Assembly: GCA_040954595.2 (NCBI GenBank)
Contig: CM082589.2
Span: 10,726,001 to 10,790,000 of the forward strand
Direction of reading: 5' to 3'
Origin: Balanoglossus misakiensis
Lineage: Eukaryota; Hemichordata
Length of the DNA: 64,000 bases
In this document: one piece after another, positions 46,822 to 57,732 of the stretch
How positions within the stretch are numbered: position 1 is the stretch's first letter
How the letters are laid out: each line of letters opens with the position of its first letter
Program-made: the position numbers and the translations under genes
The notes under the pieces: model-generated
What the model was told of the DNA's origin: nothing
What the model saw: only the letters and a program-made list of their open reading frames with translations
Database searches by the model: none

Positions 46822-47917
46822 TTAGGGATGTTTTGTCGCCTTTGTACAAAACACAAGCAGAAGGCCAAGTGCGGAGGGACTTGGGTTACAACATCTCCAT
46901 GTACATGTACCACCCTTCGCGAAGACAAACTCAAGCAGCATGAAGAGACGATTATCGACCGGGCGGCAATGCAGCTTGACGCCGAGGCAGCAGTTATCGA
47001 GAACAGCAGCGGTCTTGTGGCTGCATTTGACAAGGTCATCACCTTTGAGACGCAAGCCTTCATGCATCGGCGTCCTACGATGCATGTATTTTCTCATGCA
47101 CAGAGAATTGCCGCACACCACCAACTTCATCCATGTTTTGGAATTGGCAAAGTCCCTCGGGTGTTCATTCCTTGGTACTCTCAGCAGTGATGACCACAAC
47201 TATAATGGTTTATTGCATTGGTAAGTAGGTCTACTGATTTTTGTGCAGATCTAAATTGTAGGCAATGTAGTAACATTTATTTAAACCTGGTTGTTTTCAA
47301 GAAAGGATCACTGTTTAAACAATAGTGTTACACTCAATAAAGAATAATTACTGTACAAATTACTGTGAATTTTGATAAGTTTAATCTGAAGAGTAATTTT
47401 CATTTATTTTATTTTTCAGGCAAAGTCATCCGTGATGAGATTTTAGAGAAGATGAAAGGAAGTAACTTCTATTCACCGTTAATAGATGAAAACAACTAAT
47501 GTGGCTGTATTGAAGCAATTAATCATCTATTCCAAGTACACCTTGAAGTCTGGGAAGTCAGTTGTGTCTTTCCTTGGAGTTAAAGAAGTAAGTGGAAAGT
47601 TTTTCAATTTTTAAGTCTACACTGAATTAAAAACATACGATTAAACATGTTTTTGAGTGACCTCATTTAATTGATTTTGCTGACTAGTTATTTCAGGTGA
47701 GACAAACATTGAGTTGTACATTGCATGTGTTAACATCAAGGTTTTATTTTCACTGTTTTAGGTTGGTGATGGCAGAGCAGACACCATTGCACAGTCAGTG
47801 AAAGAGTTTTCTTCAGAGAATGGTATTGTCTTAAGAGATCGTCTGTCTGCTTTGGGCAGTGATGGTGCTCCTGTTATGCTAGGACAGAAAGGAGGGGTGG
47901 CTACCAAACTAAAAGAA
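46822..47917 (+). pseudogene. ZNF862-like / hAT-derived gene relic, three exons
   Basis: Three exon-like blocks with good splice sites: 46,822-47,220 (donor GTAAGT), 47,420-47,587 (acceptor TATTTTTCAG, donor GTAAGT) and 47,762-47,917 (acceptor TGTTTTAG, donor GTGAGT). Block 1 starts with a TTF-like zinc finger (MFCRLCTKH, then CTCTTLREDKLKQHEE) and then RCMYFLMHRELPHTTNF and LELAKSLGCSFL. Block 2 has SNFYSPLIDE and NVAVLKQL. Block 3 has LSALGSDGAPVMLGQKGGVA. This order is that of ZNF862/KIAA1586-like proteins related to hAT transposases. Frame breaks lie near 47,065 and at the AAAA before 47,494, and the block 1-2 junction phases disagree. No C-terminal half follows; a repeat begins at 48,008. 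Confidence 0.78.
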
Positions 47918-48007
47918 GTGAGTGAAATTTTGAGTTGTGAAGACATTGTGATTTTGTAAGTTTTTAGTTGGTGTCTTTATATCGTGACAATAATAATAGT
48001 AATAATT

Positions 48008-48720
48008 AAAGCTGCAAGCAGCATTGAATGGGCCCAAGCATAGAGATAATAACCATTAGACTCCATTCAGGGTTGTACCATTCAATTGCGTAGGCTGTAT
48101 TTGCTCTGGATGTGGAGATATGGGGAAGTAGGCAACCACCCGAAATGGATGTCCTACAAGTACAAACACAACAACCACAAGTGAACTTCTACGTTATGTA
48201 AGGACTTCAGTTAAGTACTTCAAAGGTCAGCTGAGGGTACCCAAAAATTGGGCCAAAAATTTGGATTCCTATTTGGTTCATATTCAAGACAACGGAAAAT
48301 TCTCGCCCTTTGGGTTTTTAAAATTAGGTATGGCCATAATAATGAGTTACGCAAGTAAGTTACAGGTGGCCCTAGGAATTTAGCATTTCATGACGGTCCT
48401 ACCCTACCCCTCCAAACACGTGGCTATATATGATGTGCATGCTAACATATGGAAAGCAGGTCAATGGACACCTGAGGTCATTCAAAAATTTGACAGAAAA
48501 ATTTCATTCCTGTTTATGTCTTGTGCAACAAATCCTACATTTGCAGCCCTTTCACTTTGCCTAACATTAGGTATGCACGTAATACATGAATCAAGCAGGT
48601 GTCAAAGGTATCCCCCTGTATTTGGCATTTCATGATAGTTTCATCCCTCCAAATACCAAAGCTGCACCTGTACAACGGGATGAGATATGGCACTCTATGA
48701 CAGAGGTCATCCAAATCACC
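48008..48720 (+). repeat. Dispersed repeat with internal monomers (left part)
   Basis: Begins AAAGCTGCAAGCAGCATTGA then ATGGGCCCAAGC, a phrase typical of a dispersed animal repeat class. Diverged monomers (CAGGTGTCAAAGGT, GGCATTTCATGAYRGT, CCATCCC) recur near 48,365, 48,598, 49,692 and 49,950, so the element is internally tandem. It continues beyond the two LINE insertions to about 53,255. Confidence 0.65.
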
Positions 48721-48726
48721 TTATAC

Positions 48727-49605
48727 ATCAATCAATCAATCAATCAGAGAAATTTGTATAGCGCCAATATCTATAACAAGTGTCATACTCAAAGGCGCTT
48801 GTGCTCATTGGCCCACACCATATGCTCTTGCGAAATAATGCGTCTTCAGTCTTTTCTTAAAGATACTCAAACTTGGAGCTTGACGAATGTTCCACAGTTT
48901 CGTTGCAGCATGAGAGAATGCTCGGCCACCGTATGAAGAACGTTTGTACATTGTAGTGCATAAAAGGCTCTTATTAGCTGAACGAAGCCTGCGACCAGGA
49001 GAATATGTCCGAATGAGATCGCGGATATAGTTCGGAGCGAGATTATTTAAGGCTTTGTATGTGAGCAGATTTATTTTATACTCTATCCTGTGGCGAACTG
49101 GTAACCAATGAAGAAGTTGAAGAACTGGCGTTATATGGGCAGACTTCCTGGACCGAGTTATGATTCTTGCAGCTGTATTTTGTGTGCGTTGTAGAAGGTT
49201 CAGACTGCGTTCTGGTATACCATACAGTAATGCATTACCATAGTCGAGTTTCGCTGCCAAAATAGCATGAATCACTGTTTGACATGTTGCTTTGTTAAGA
49301 AATTTCCTGATTTGTCCGACACGGCGAAAGTGGTAATATATTGATTGACAAGTTTTCTTGATGTGATCTTTATACATGTGCGTATTGTCAAATATTACAC
49401 CAATATTGCGAGCTGATTTAACGACGGGAACAGAGCTTGAACCAATGGTAATCTTGTCAATAGCATCAGCAGAGTGATGAAATTGTGAACGAATAAGTAG
49501 AATCTCAGTTTTTGGAGTCGTTGAGTTGAAGCTTGTTTTGGGTCATCCAGTCCTTAAGATCACGGATACAGGCCTCAATGGACATTTGGGCACAAACCAA
49601 CTGAC
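48727..49605 (-). mobile_element. 5'-truncated CR1/L2-type LINE
   Basis: Minus-strand end of a non-LTR retrotransposon reverse transcriptase. Order: IEACIRDLKDWMTQNKLQLN, TEILLIRSQFHHSADAIDKI, SARNIGVIFDNTHMYKDHI, then 190 codons (49,377-48,805) with LDYGNALLYGIPERSLNLLQ, ITPVLQLLHWLPVRHRI, LKTHYFARAYG. A frame break separates KLQLNDSK from TEILLI. It ends with TTGGCGCTATACAAATT and a (TGAT)n tail at 48,727-48,747. The catalytic YxDD region is missing, so it is dead. The frames are well kept, suggesting a fairly recent insertion. Confidence 0.9.
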
Positions 49606-50290
49606 ACTTACATTCGTCCCTGTGGAACAAAAACCAGCCCTATCGCCCTGTTGGTTAGTGTCTAATTAAATGTACAAAATCAATGACTTAGGCAGGTGCA
49701 ACAGACGACCCCGCCTTTGGTATATCATTATGGTCCCATCCGTATATGCCCCCCCCCCCTCCCAAGCCAAAGCTGCATGCATCTGCTGTGGATGCTCACT
49801 AAGCAAAAGTAGGTGAAAGGTCACATAAGGTCGCCCACAACTTGACGGGAAAATCGGACTTCATATTGATCCATGTGCAACAAATAGCACGCTACCACCC
49901 CTTTCATTGACCCCACAATTACGCATGCACATAATTATTGAGTTATGCAGGTGTCACAGGTGACACCCGAATCGGGTGTATTATTTTAGTCCCATACAGC
50001 TGCATGTAGCTGCGTGCCGTTACGGGCGACCTGATAACCCACACGGCCACCTGCGGGCCGACCCCCATACTGAACGTCCAGTTGCAACATCACGACTGAA
50101 GTAGGAACTTTTGAACGGCAACGAAGCCTGATCTCTGATTATTGCTGGTACCATACTCCTGTCGTGCAAGAAAATCACTGGTCTGCTGACGTATTTCAGC
50201 CAATTTCCCAAACTACTATCCACTACATGTGACTACAATGCTAATGAAACCTCCCACAACATTAGCGACTTAGGGTCAAAGTCCACTGTT
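49606..50290 (+). repeat. Dispersed repeat, middle part
   Basis: Continuation of the element starting at 48,008: GCAGGTGCAACAGACGACCC near 49,692 and GCAGGTGTCACAGGTGACAC near 49,946. The last 130 bp (about 50,160-50,288, AATCACTGGTCTGCTGACGT to GGTCAAAGTCC) recur beyond the second LINE at 52,725-52,840. Confidence 0.6.
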
Positions 50291-52657
50291 TAAAATTTTT
50301 CATCGGTTTTACTTTAAAGGATGCCCACAAACTGCAACAGTAAATATTACTACAATATGCCAAAAATAAAACTTTCTTCACATCTTGACTAAAATGTTGA
50401 AAATGTCTCAATAGCATGTTTGCTCTAACACAAAATGCTCTTCTCTGTCGTTCAATATCTTCATTATCACAACCCTCACAAGATATAACGTGGCCCAGAT
50501 AGGTGTGTACAGGTACAAACTTTAAAGTGATGTCATTAAGTTTAACCGAAGGAATTCTTTGAACGCTCATATTCTTCCCATTAAAAAGCATGCACACAGT
50601 TTTACTAGAATTATAAATTATATCATAATCCTTGCCATAAATTTCACAAATTCTAAGAAGACGGTGTAGACCCTTAATACTTGGACTGAGTAGAGTCATG
50701 TCGTCAGCGTAACCTAAAGTGTTAGCGCTGACACCACACATGGTACAGCCAACTTTGGCTTTACAGAGTGCATTGATAAGATCATCAATGTAGACATTAA
50801 AAAGATAGGGAGAGAGTACTCCCCCTTGTCTTACACCGTTAGAAACAGAAAACAACTCTGAGGTTTTTTCATGCCTGTGATCGGGGAGCCACTTCGCACT
50901 CGAGCCAGGCGAAGGTATTTGCATATGGACAAACAAGTACACTATGTCGTAGTGTACCATTCTGTTTACAGTAAAGTGTAATTATCGGTCCATGAGTAAT
51001 TAAGTCCACAGACAAAGATAAGCTATATAAACAGTGTTCAAAGCAAAGGAAGCCCTTGCCTCACATTGCAGGCAGAGGATTTACAAAGGTGTGAAAGACT
51101 ATTTGTCCACATCAAGATAAGTCTTCGGCTTAACTTCGAAAAGCCAAAAAAAATCGACTGAGTTGGGTTAGGGGTACACGCCCACCCGCCACTTTTACTT
51201 GCTTGTTATCTAAGCACAAGGGGCAAAACGCATTGCAAGATAGTAACATACGTTAACTTCAAGACCCAAATAGTGATTTTACGCGTGGTTGTATAGGGCA
51301 TGGCATGGGACCTTTAATATAAAATTCGTACAGCATACAAGGGAACATTCCTGTCGATGAGCTTGTTAATCAGTTTAAAGTGATTAACTCTGTCAAAAGC
51401 TTTTGAAGCATCCAGAAAACAAGTAAACACTGGTCTTCCATTGCTGGTGTAGTAGCTAATGATTTCTTTAAATGCAAATAAACACAGGTCAGTTGAATGT
51501 TCTCGCTTGAAACCAAATTGTAAATAATGAGAGGTAAGAAACTCCTCACAACGAGAAAGTAAAATAGGCTCAAAAACTTTAGAGAAAACAGTTGCTAGTG
51601 CTATCGGCCGGTAGTTACTGGCATCACTACAAAGCTTAGTTTTATCCTTAATTGGAACTAAAATAACTTTGATAGCCTCAGTTTGCAGGTAACCATGAAC
51701 AATCAAGTCAAAATGGGTAAAATAGAGGAGTCTGAGAATTTGAGGTGCTCAGCTGAAATATTGTCAATGCCAGCTGTCTTATCGTCAGGTAACTTATGTA
51801 TAGCAGAAATTACTTCTTCTTCAGAAACATACATATCAGAAGAAAATTTAACATACTTCATTTTCTCCTCGATGTCATTTTTACCAGTCTGAGCCTGGAC
51901 AGAATTCAAAATATCACTGAAATGCTTGTGCCACATAATTGCAATTTCACTCTCACCAGTCGCTCCACCTACAGTGTCAGAAAGCGGCATTTTTCTGCTA
52001 GTTTGCTTTCTGACTTCCTTCCAGAAGTCGTTCTGTTTGTGGCAGCGTAAATTGTCAGCCATCTTGTCAGCCCTATTTTGATTCTCAATCTTTTTACAAG
52101 CACGTAAAGCATACTTAAAACGAGCTCTGGAAGATTTCATGGTTTCAAAAAGCGGGCCTTGTTAAGGTTTACCCCCATTAACCCATAATAAAAACATGGA
52201 ACGGGCATAGTCGTGACTTTCTTTTACAAAATCGTTCCAGCCATGCACAACATGAACTTTCTGGTGAAACTTACGCCTAATGGTATCTTTTGCAGCACAA
52301 TTCAATGCGTCCACAACACTACTATAACAAGTATCAATTGCCTGTAAATGCGAAGGGTATGTACAGTTCACATTAGTGCAGAATAACTCTTCGGATATAT
52401 TAATCTTATCAACCTTGGCTTTGGTACAACGGGTGTAGGCGGATATATTCTGCTGTGACAATTTTTTCCAATCAACTCGAAAATTACATTGCTTGAAGGA
52501 ACTACTGCTGAAGCATTCATCAGCAGAAGTGTTGAAATGAACCTCTATTGAAACAGGAATATGGTCGGAGTCAACAACATTGCAAAGACTCGAAATTGAA
52601 AGAACATTGCTATAAAAATTTTTAGTGGTAACACAGTGGTCAATCCAAACTCAGCGT
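50291..52657 (-). mobile_element. Degenerate APE-type non-LTR retrotransposon, interrupted
   Basis: Minus-strand fragment truncated at both ends. From its 5' side: the end of an APE-like endonuclease (WIDHCVTTKNFYSN, SDHIPV, near 52,640-52,530), a linker (52,461-51,703), then reverse transcriptase. RT motifs present are NYRPIALATVFSKVFEPIL, FLDASKAFDRV (first catalytic Asp, about 51,400), NGVRQGGVLSPYLFNVYIDD and GYADDMTLL (catalytic DD, about 50,700). Frame breaks occur at about 52,150 and 51,705, and about 400 bp of foreign sequence splits RT. RT stops abruptly at KPMKNFK (50,291). Clade uncertain. Non-functional. Confidence 0.85.
50905..51310. other. Insertion inside the reverse transcriptase
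   Basis: About 400 bp with no RT similarity separates AVRILY (ending about 51,314) from AKWLPDHRHEKTSELF (about 50,895), which should be nearly adjacent. Borders are approximate and no clear TIR, tail or target duplication was found. It may be a SINE or an unrelated MITE. Confidence 0.5.
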
Positions 52658-52689
52658 AATTCAATAAAACGCCCTAACACAGCCTGAAC

Positions 52690-53260
52690 TCCGATAATGT
52701 GTTGTCCCAAAATTCATTCCGTGGAAAATAATCACTGGTCTGTTTACGTATTTCAGCCGATTTTCCAAGGACTACTGCAACCCGCCAGAAGTGAGTAGCC
52801 TGCTAATGAGATCTCCACAACATTACGTAATGACGGTCAAAGTCCGATGCCCCAGTGTCCGTCCTCAGCCCACCAAAAAATGCGAAAAAATATTACAAAA
52901 ATCTTCTTCTCAAAATCGACGTGGCCTAGGACCTTGAAATTTGGCACAGGGGATTTTGGCCACATGGTCTACAAAAATCGCGAAAAGAATGTACATGCCC
53001 CCATTAACGTGCAAATTAGGTCAATTTGAAAATTTCGCTCGATTATAGCCACAAAGTCACGTGACTAATTACAAATTCAAAGGGCAGGTGCACCAGTACT
53101 CATGGGCCCCAACCACCGTGCCAAATTTGGAGGCGCACCTGCCGGAATTTCAGAGAAAAACGGGCGCAAAAAAACGACTCAAGAAGAAAGAAGACAAACT
53201 CCAGCAATAACAGAAGGGGACCAAGCGCCTGAGGGCTCTTGGTCCCCTAAATATGGGACT
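52690..53260 (+). repeat. Dispersed repeat, right end with hairpin
   Basis: Right part of the element started at 48,008. It repeats the 130-bp block seen at 50,160, then GTGCCAAATTTGGAGGCGCA, then a hairpin GGGGACCAAG (53216-53225) with CTTGGTCCCC (53238-53247), followed at once by TAA so that the end reads CTAA. No coding sequence. Confidence 0.65.
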
Positions 53261-53974
53261 AAACTTGACAGATACCCGGAATATTTTCCTATTTAGGATA
53301 CCTGGTTGCATTTCCACCTAAAGGCGTCCTATTGGCGTGGAAATTTTATAACTTGAAATCGTTTGACTGGGTGATAGGTATTAATATCTTATGATGTTAT
53401 AAAACACTTGGCTCGCCAAAGGTAAGGACCGATTATAGCGTCAGTCGTGTCATAAAATCTATATGAACGTCATGGGTCAATAAACTTGATGGTCCAATAA
53501 AATTTAATGGTTCGTAAAACTATTGTGTCCAATGTCTGCAGAGTATACTGGCTGCAACATGTGTATGAGTCAGGATTAACGGCTGTAGCCATCAACCCAA
53601 AAGGTGAACGTCCTATTCTCACTAACTTAAATAGGTTTTGCGACCTAGTTGAGTGATAAAAACCTTATGATAAAGTCGACACAATTTCAAGATGACGATG
53701 TGCAAATGAGAGTTCATAAGCTAAAGTAAAGTTCAATGAATTCTATACCAAGTTCAAAAAAGATTTTTTACTAAAGGAAGACATGAACAAACTGATATCG
53801 TCTCTTCATATTCGTACATGTCCAACTGTTGTGATTTGACCCCCCCCCCCATGGTACATGAACCTATTACTTAGTACACACTTAAACAATTGGCATTTGA
53901 AGTGCCTTGCTTGACAGTGTTTAATGCGGTGGTCAGCCGCGTTTATCTCTCGCCACTTCATGCATCATGTCGCC
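53261..53974. other. No recognised feature
   Basis: Mixed-composition sequence with a short C-run near 53,840. I see no gene, splice pair or repeat end here. Confidence 0.5.
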
Positions 53975-53978
53975 TTAA

Positions 53979-54298
53979 AGGGACAAACTCTCTCTCTCGT
54001 CGCCATTTTCTATTAATTATGTTTGATACAAGACACCGTTTATATTAATGGGCATGTGTATATGTAGTGAATGAACGTTCAACCACACACAACTTCCATC
54101 CTGCTTGTATGATATGAGAGTAAAAACTCGCCCAAAATGAATTAATGGTAGAGACCGATTTTTCAGTTTTGCGAGTTTTCGCTCTCGTGTCTACATGCGG
54201 GATAGAAGGTGTGTGCGGTTGAACGTTGCATCACTATATATCCACATTTACATTAATATAAACGGTGTTTTGTATCAAACATGGAAAAGGGCAGCGAG
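53979..54298. mobile_element. Palindromic TTAA MITE, copy 2 (right TIR lost)
   Basis: Related along its length to the element at 33,058-33,404 (TTTGATACAAGACACCGTTT, GAGTAAAAACTCGCCCAAAA). The left end AGGGACAAACTCTCTCTCTC follows TTAA (53,975-53,978). The right side stops at GGGCAGCGAG and lacks the last approximately 17 bp of the TIR, yet TTAA follows immediately (54,299-54,302). Confidence 0.82.
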
Positions 54299-54665
54299 TT
54301 AAGGATGTACGATCAGTAAAATTGAAAGCATTGTCATTTCTTTTAATCGTGAATTTTCGTTTCTGATTTGTATGTATAATGAAAATCCATTTTGGGTCAC
54401 TGCACTTGTTTTCGACTTTAAACAAGGCCGTGAATTTAGTCGACAATTGAAGAAAACTGCTAACGGTCAGCATTTTCTACCAATGGTTTGTCTATGGATA
54501 CAATATTGAACAAAGTTTATCTCAAAATAGAGCGTGATGAATTTATTTTGATTTGTCGGAGCTATGTGTAAAATTTCATGAAAATGACAACAGTAGAAGT
54601 GAGTTTTCTAACTATTCTCCATGTACTCCTATGGGAAGAGACACAGGCGCACAGTTTACCAGTTG
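54299..54665. repeat. Dispersed repeat
   Basis: Shares AAATTTCATGAAAATGACAA and the TCCTATGGGAAGAGACAC end with copies at 45,450-45,720 (direct) and 44,770-45,030 (inverted). No coding sequence. Confidence 0.6.
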
Positions 54666-54933
54666 ACGACCTCTAAAGAGTAAACGGGGGGGGGGATGAT
54701 GAAAGGTTTAAGACTTACAGATCACAACTTAAAGAGCCATTCAGAAAGAGGCTTAGAGTGGAGTATCAAATCGGACGATACCACTGACTGGTGGAGGAAG
54801 ACAAAATAAGCAAACTGAGTAGATGAGTGCTCAGATTTCTTCAGAGGACCAAACGTTTCAAAGAATTATACGTGACAATCCATGCCTGGTCCGTCAGTAG
54901 ATATAAACAGAACATTGTGGCTGTATTCATTAA

Positions 54934-55224
54934 AGGGACAAAGTCTCTCTCTCGCTGCCCTTTTTCCATTAATTATGTTTGATACAAGACTGCGTTTATA
55001 TTATTCTACATGTGGATATAGTGAATCAACGTTCAACCATACACACCTTCCACCCCGCTTGTATAGACACGAGAGTTTTAAAAAGTAGCCAAAATGAATA
55101 AACGGTCTCTACCATTTATTCATTTCGGGCGAGTTTTTACTCTCGTATCATACAAGCCGGATGGAAGTTGTGTGTGGTTGAACGTTCATTCACTAACATA
55201 AACGGTGTCTTGTATCATGTCCCT
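54934..55224. mobile_element. Palindromic TTAA MITE, copy 3
   Basis: 291 bp starting AGGGACAAAGTCTCTCTCTC after TTAA (54,930-54,933) and ending ATGTCCCT before TTAA (55,225-55,228). Part of the right TIR is deleted. The inner palindrome is retained (CAAAATGAATAAACGG opposite CCATTTATTCATTTCGG). Confidence 0.85.
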
Positions 55225-55291
55225 TTAACACTTTTGAAGCATTTTACTAATGCTAACATGACTAGACCAATTGAATGATGTTACATTGCAG

Positions 55292-55373
55292 GTTATCAAC
55301 TCAGAGGGGCGTCTTGTTATAAAGCGGTACCTGACAAACAATCAGCTGGCAACGCTGAAAATACCTGTCAGTC
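55292..55373 (+). CDS. Candidate internal exon, gene unknown
   Basis: 82 nt between an acceptor (TTACATTGCAG) and a consensus donor (GTAAGT at 55,374). The open frame is VINSEGRLVIKRYLTNNQ, then LATLKIPVS, with one base left for the next exon. Composition looks protein-like (alternating charged and hydrophobic residues). I do not recognise the family. No partner exon was found within several kb on either side, so this is a tentative call. Confidence 0.35.
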
Positions 55374-55379
55374 GTAAGT

Positions 55380-57732
55380 ATGAAAGTATACATCATTTGA
55401 GTAGAATTTTACGGGAGTTCCTAACAAGGCTTGGACATGTCACGCACAAATACAAAGGGCGCGTATAAAGACAGACAAAACCTCGCTCAGTGTGAGGTGT
55501 TCAGCGATTGCATCTGATAAGTCGAAAATGCTTGATCACGTGTCATGTTCAGTTGGGAAATTGGATATGTCTCAGGCCAAAAAAACTAATATGTGCTATT
55601 CCGATTACATGGTTTTCAAAAATATTGTAGGTAGAAAGGGACATTTTTTTATTTTTCAATTTTTTTTATATCTTTGGCCGTCGTAGTGTAGAAGAATGAC
55701 ATCATAGTTCTTGCGTGATTCTCGCAATTTTCATGAATTGTTTTATATTTGACATCGTTATTTTTACTTCCGGTTTGCGAAGATCTAAACTGTTTTGGGT
55801 CGGCGGGCTAAAATTAGGGTAGTTCGGGTAATCGTTATGACATTGGGAGCTACGGCTGCAAAGCCATGTGTCTCGTGCGAAAAGGGCCCTTAACCTTTTG
55901 CAATATTTAACAGCAAACAACAGACAGTTTTGAGAATAAAAGGTTTCCGTCGTGTCTGACTTTCATATCGCATTAATAGCATATCCCTAATTTTAAAGAA
56001 ATTAGGAGAGACAGAGTGAAACAGGCAGAGTGGCAGACAGACACAAGCAGACAGACAGAGCAACATTCATCAGTAGAGACACTCACCGGTCGCTCGCTCG
56101 CTCGCTCACTCTCTCTCTCAGAGAGAGGGGGCAGACAGTCAGACAGACAGACGTTGACAGACAGTCAGTAAGTCAGTCAGCCAGTTAATCAGTCAGTCAG
56201 ACGTCAAAGACACAGTGACACAAACACAGCGAGGGAGACAAAAGGACCTTTCATGCTTAAACCCCTCTTCTTCTGTTATAAACTTTGAAAACCGTTCGTT
56301 TTCAGATTGCAGATTGCTCGAATAACGCGGCACACTGCCGAAACAATAAAACAAATACTAGTGGGAGCTCATAAAATAAAATCGCTCAACCATTCCGTCG
56401 TCCTGAGTGACCTCAGCCACATTAATTCCGACGTCTTTTTAGGGTCATGAAAAAAGTCACAAATAAGGTATTTCCCCTAGGTCCACCTGAAGCAAAAAGT
56501 TTTCGTTTCGACTCCATCATTCCGAATAGTAAGAAAGCAACAAAATTGAAAAGACAGATGTAAAATGCAATCTCTCTCACGTGGTAACGTTTGTAACTAT
56601 GGCAATCACGGTACGTGTTCAGTACACAGACAGGGAGAAAAGTTTCCCCATGCAATACATGTGTTCAGTAAGGTTTGACCTTGGTTTTACTTTGTACCAT
56701 GATCGCCGCTTTCTAAGCATGGATGAACGACGGCGGTCAGACCCAATCGAACCCTTTCATGTCAGATGACCACGGTATCTCCAGTGTGAGATGACATTTG
56801 ACAAACCATTTGATTTCAACAAAATCTTCGCGTCGTCAACGCGTCGCATACCAGTCGCATATCGGTATTTACCCAATCATAAAAGTTGGAAATTCGGGAG
56901 ACTCGATCTGCAACCAAGTTGAGAGTAAATTTTGACGTTTGACTATTGGCAAGTAAACAGGTTACACAATGACTTGTCGGTTTTTCCTCCGTCATGGTCG
57001 TTCTTGACCCAAGTGTCCTTCCTTGACATTTAGACACACCTTGCGGTATGACCTTGGTGGTCATGTGCAATTAGTTTTCTTGTATAAGACGCTTTTCATG
57101 CCGGGGTAGACGACTTGTGCGTGGATCATCAACATTTCAGTGATATTTCAACGCAAAGTTTTAGCAATATTGAGAAAACAGGTAGTGAGGTGTCAAATGC
57201 ATATCAATGTACGAAAATTAGGTCAAGCCACCCGACAGCAACCGCTTTCACACAGTGTCGGACGTTGCACGGAATGTGAAACGTTACACTGCTTCGGCCG
57301 TTCACATGCACCTGGGCGTGGTTTTGATTGATGGTCAAACGCCCCCACTTACTTTGGGCGTTTTCAATGGTAAATGTGTCGTATTGATCGAAACCTTGCC
57401 GTAAACACATTTTTTTTGCTGAATCAACATTCAGAGTTCAGCCGTCTAGTTAACGAAGTATTGAAATAAGCCACTTGTTCATCATTTTTTGTCTGTCAAA
57501 CGTGTTTATTCGGACAGGGACCGGCCGCCAATGAGTGGTTTAGGGAGCCCACACGTACACTCTGGTACCTGGACAATTAACAAAGACATGACGTGTGTAC
57601 CGTCCGGTTCGAAAAGATTGGTTTAAGGTAGTCCTGGTAACAGTCATCCTAACGAGGCCAGGGGAGGTCTCCAAGGGCGAAATAAACAAAGCTACCGATG
57701 ACGAGTCGAATTCGAATCGGACGATGCTTGTT
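55380..57732. other. Region without recognised genes; simple repeats
   Basis: Contains a CAGACAGACAGA/CTCGCTCGCTCG/CTCTCTC simple-repeat patch at about 56,010-56,215. Short frames on both strands have no domains. GC content rises modestly around 57,200-57,700, immediately before the terminal satellite. Confidence 0.6.
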
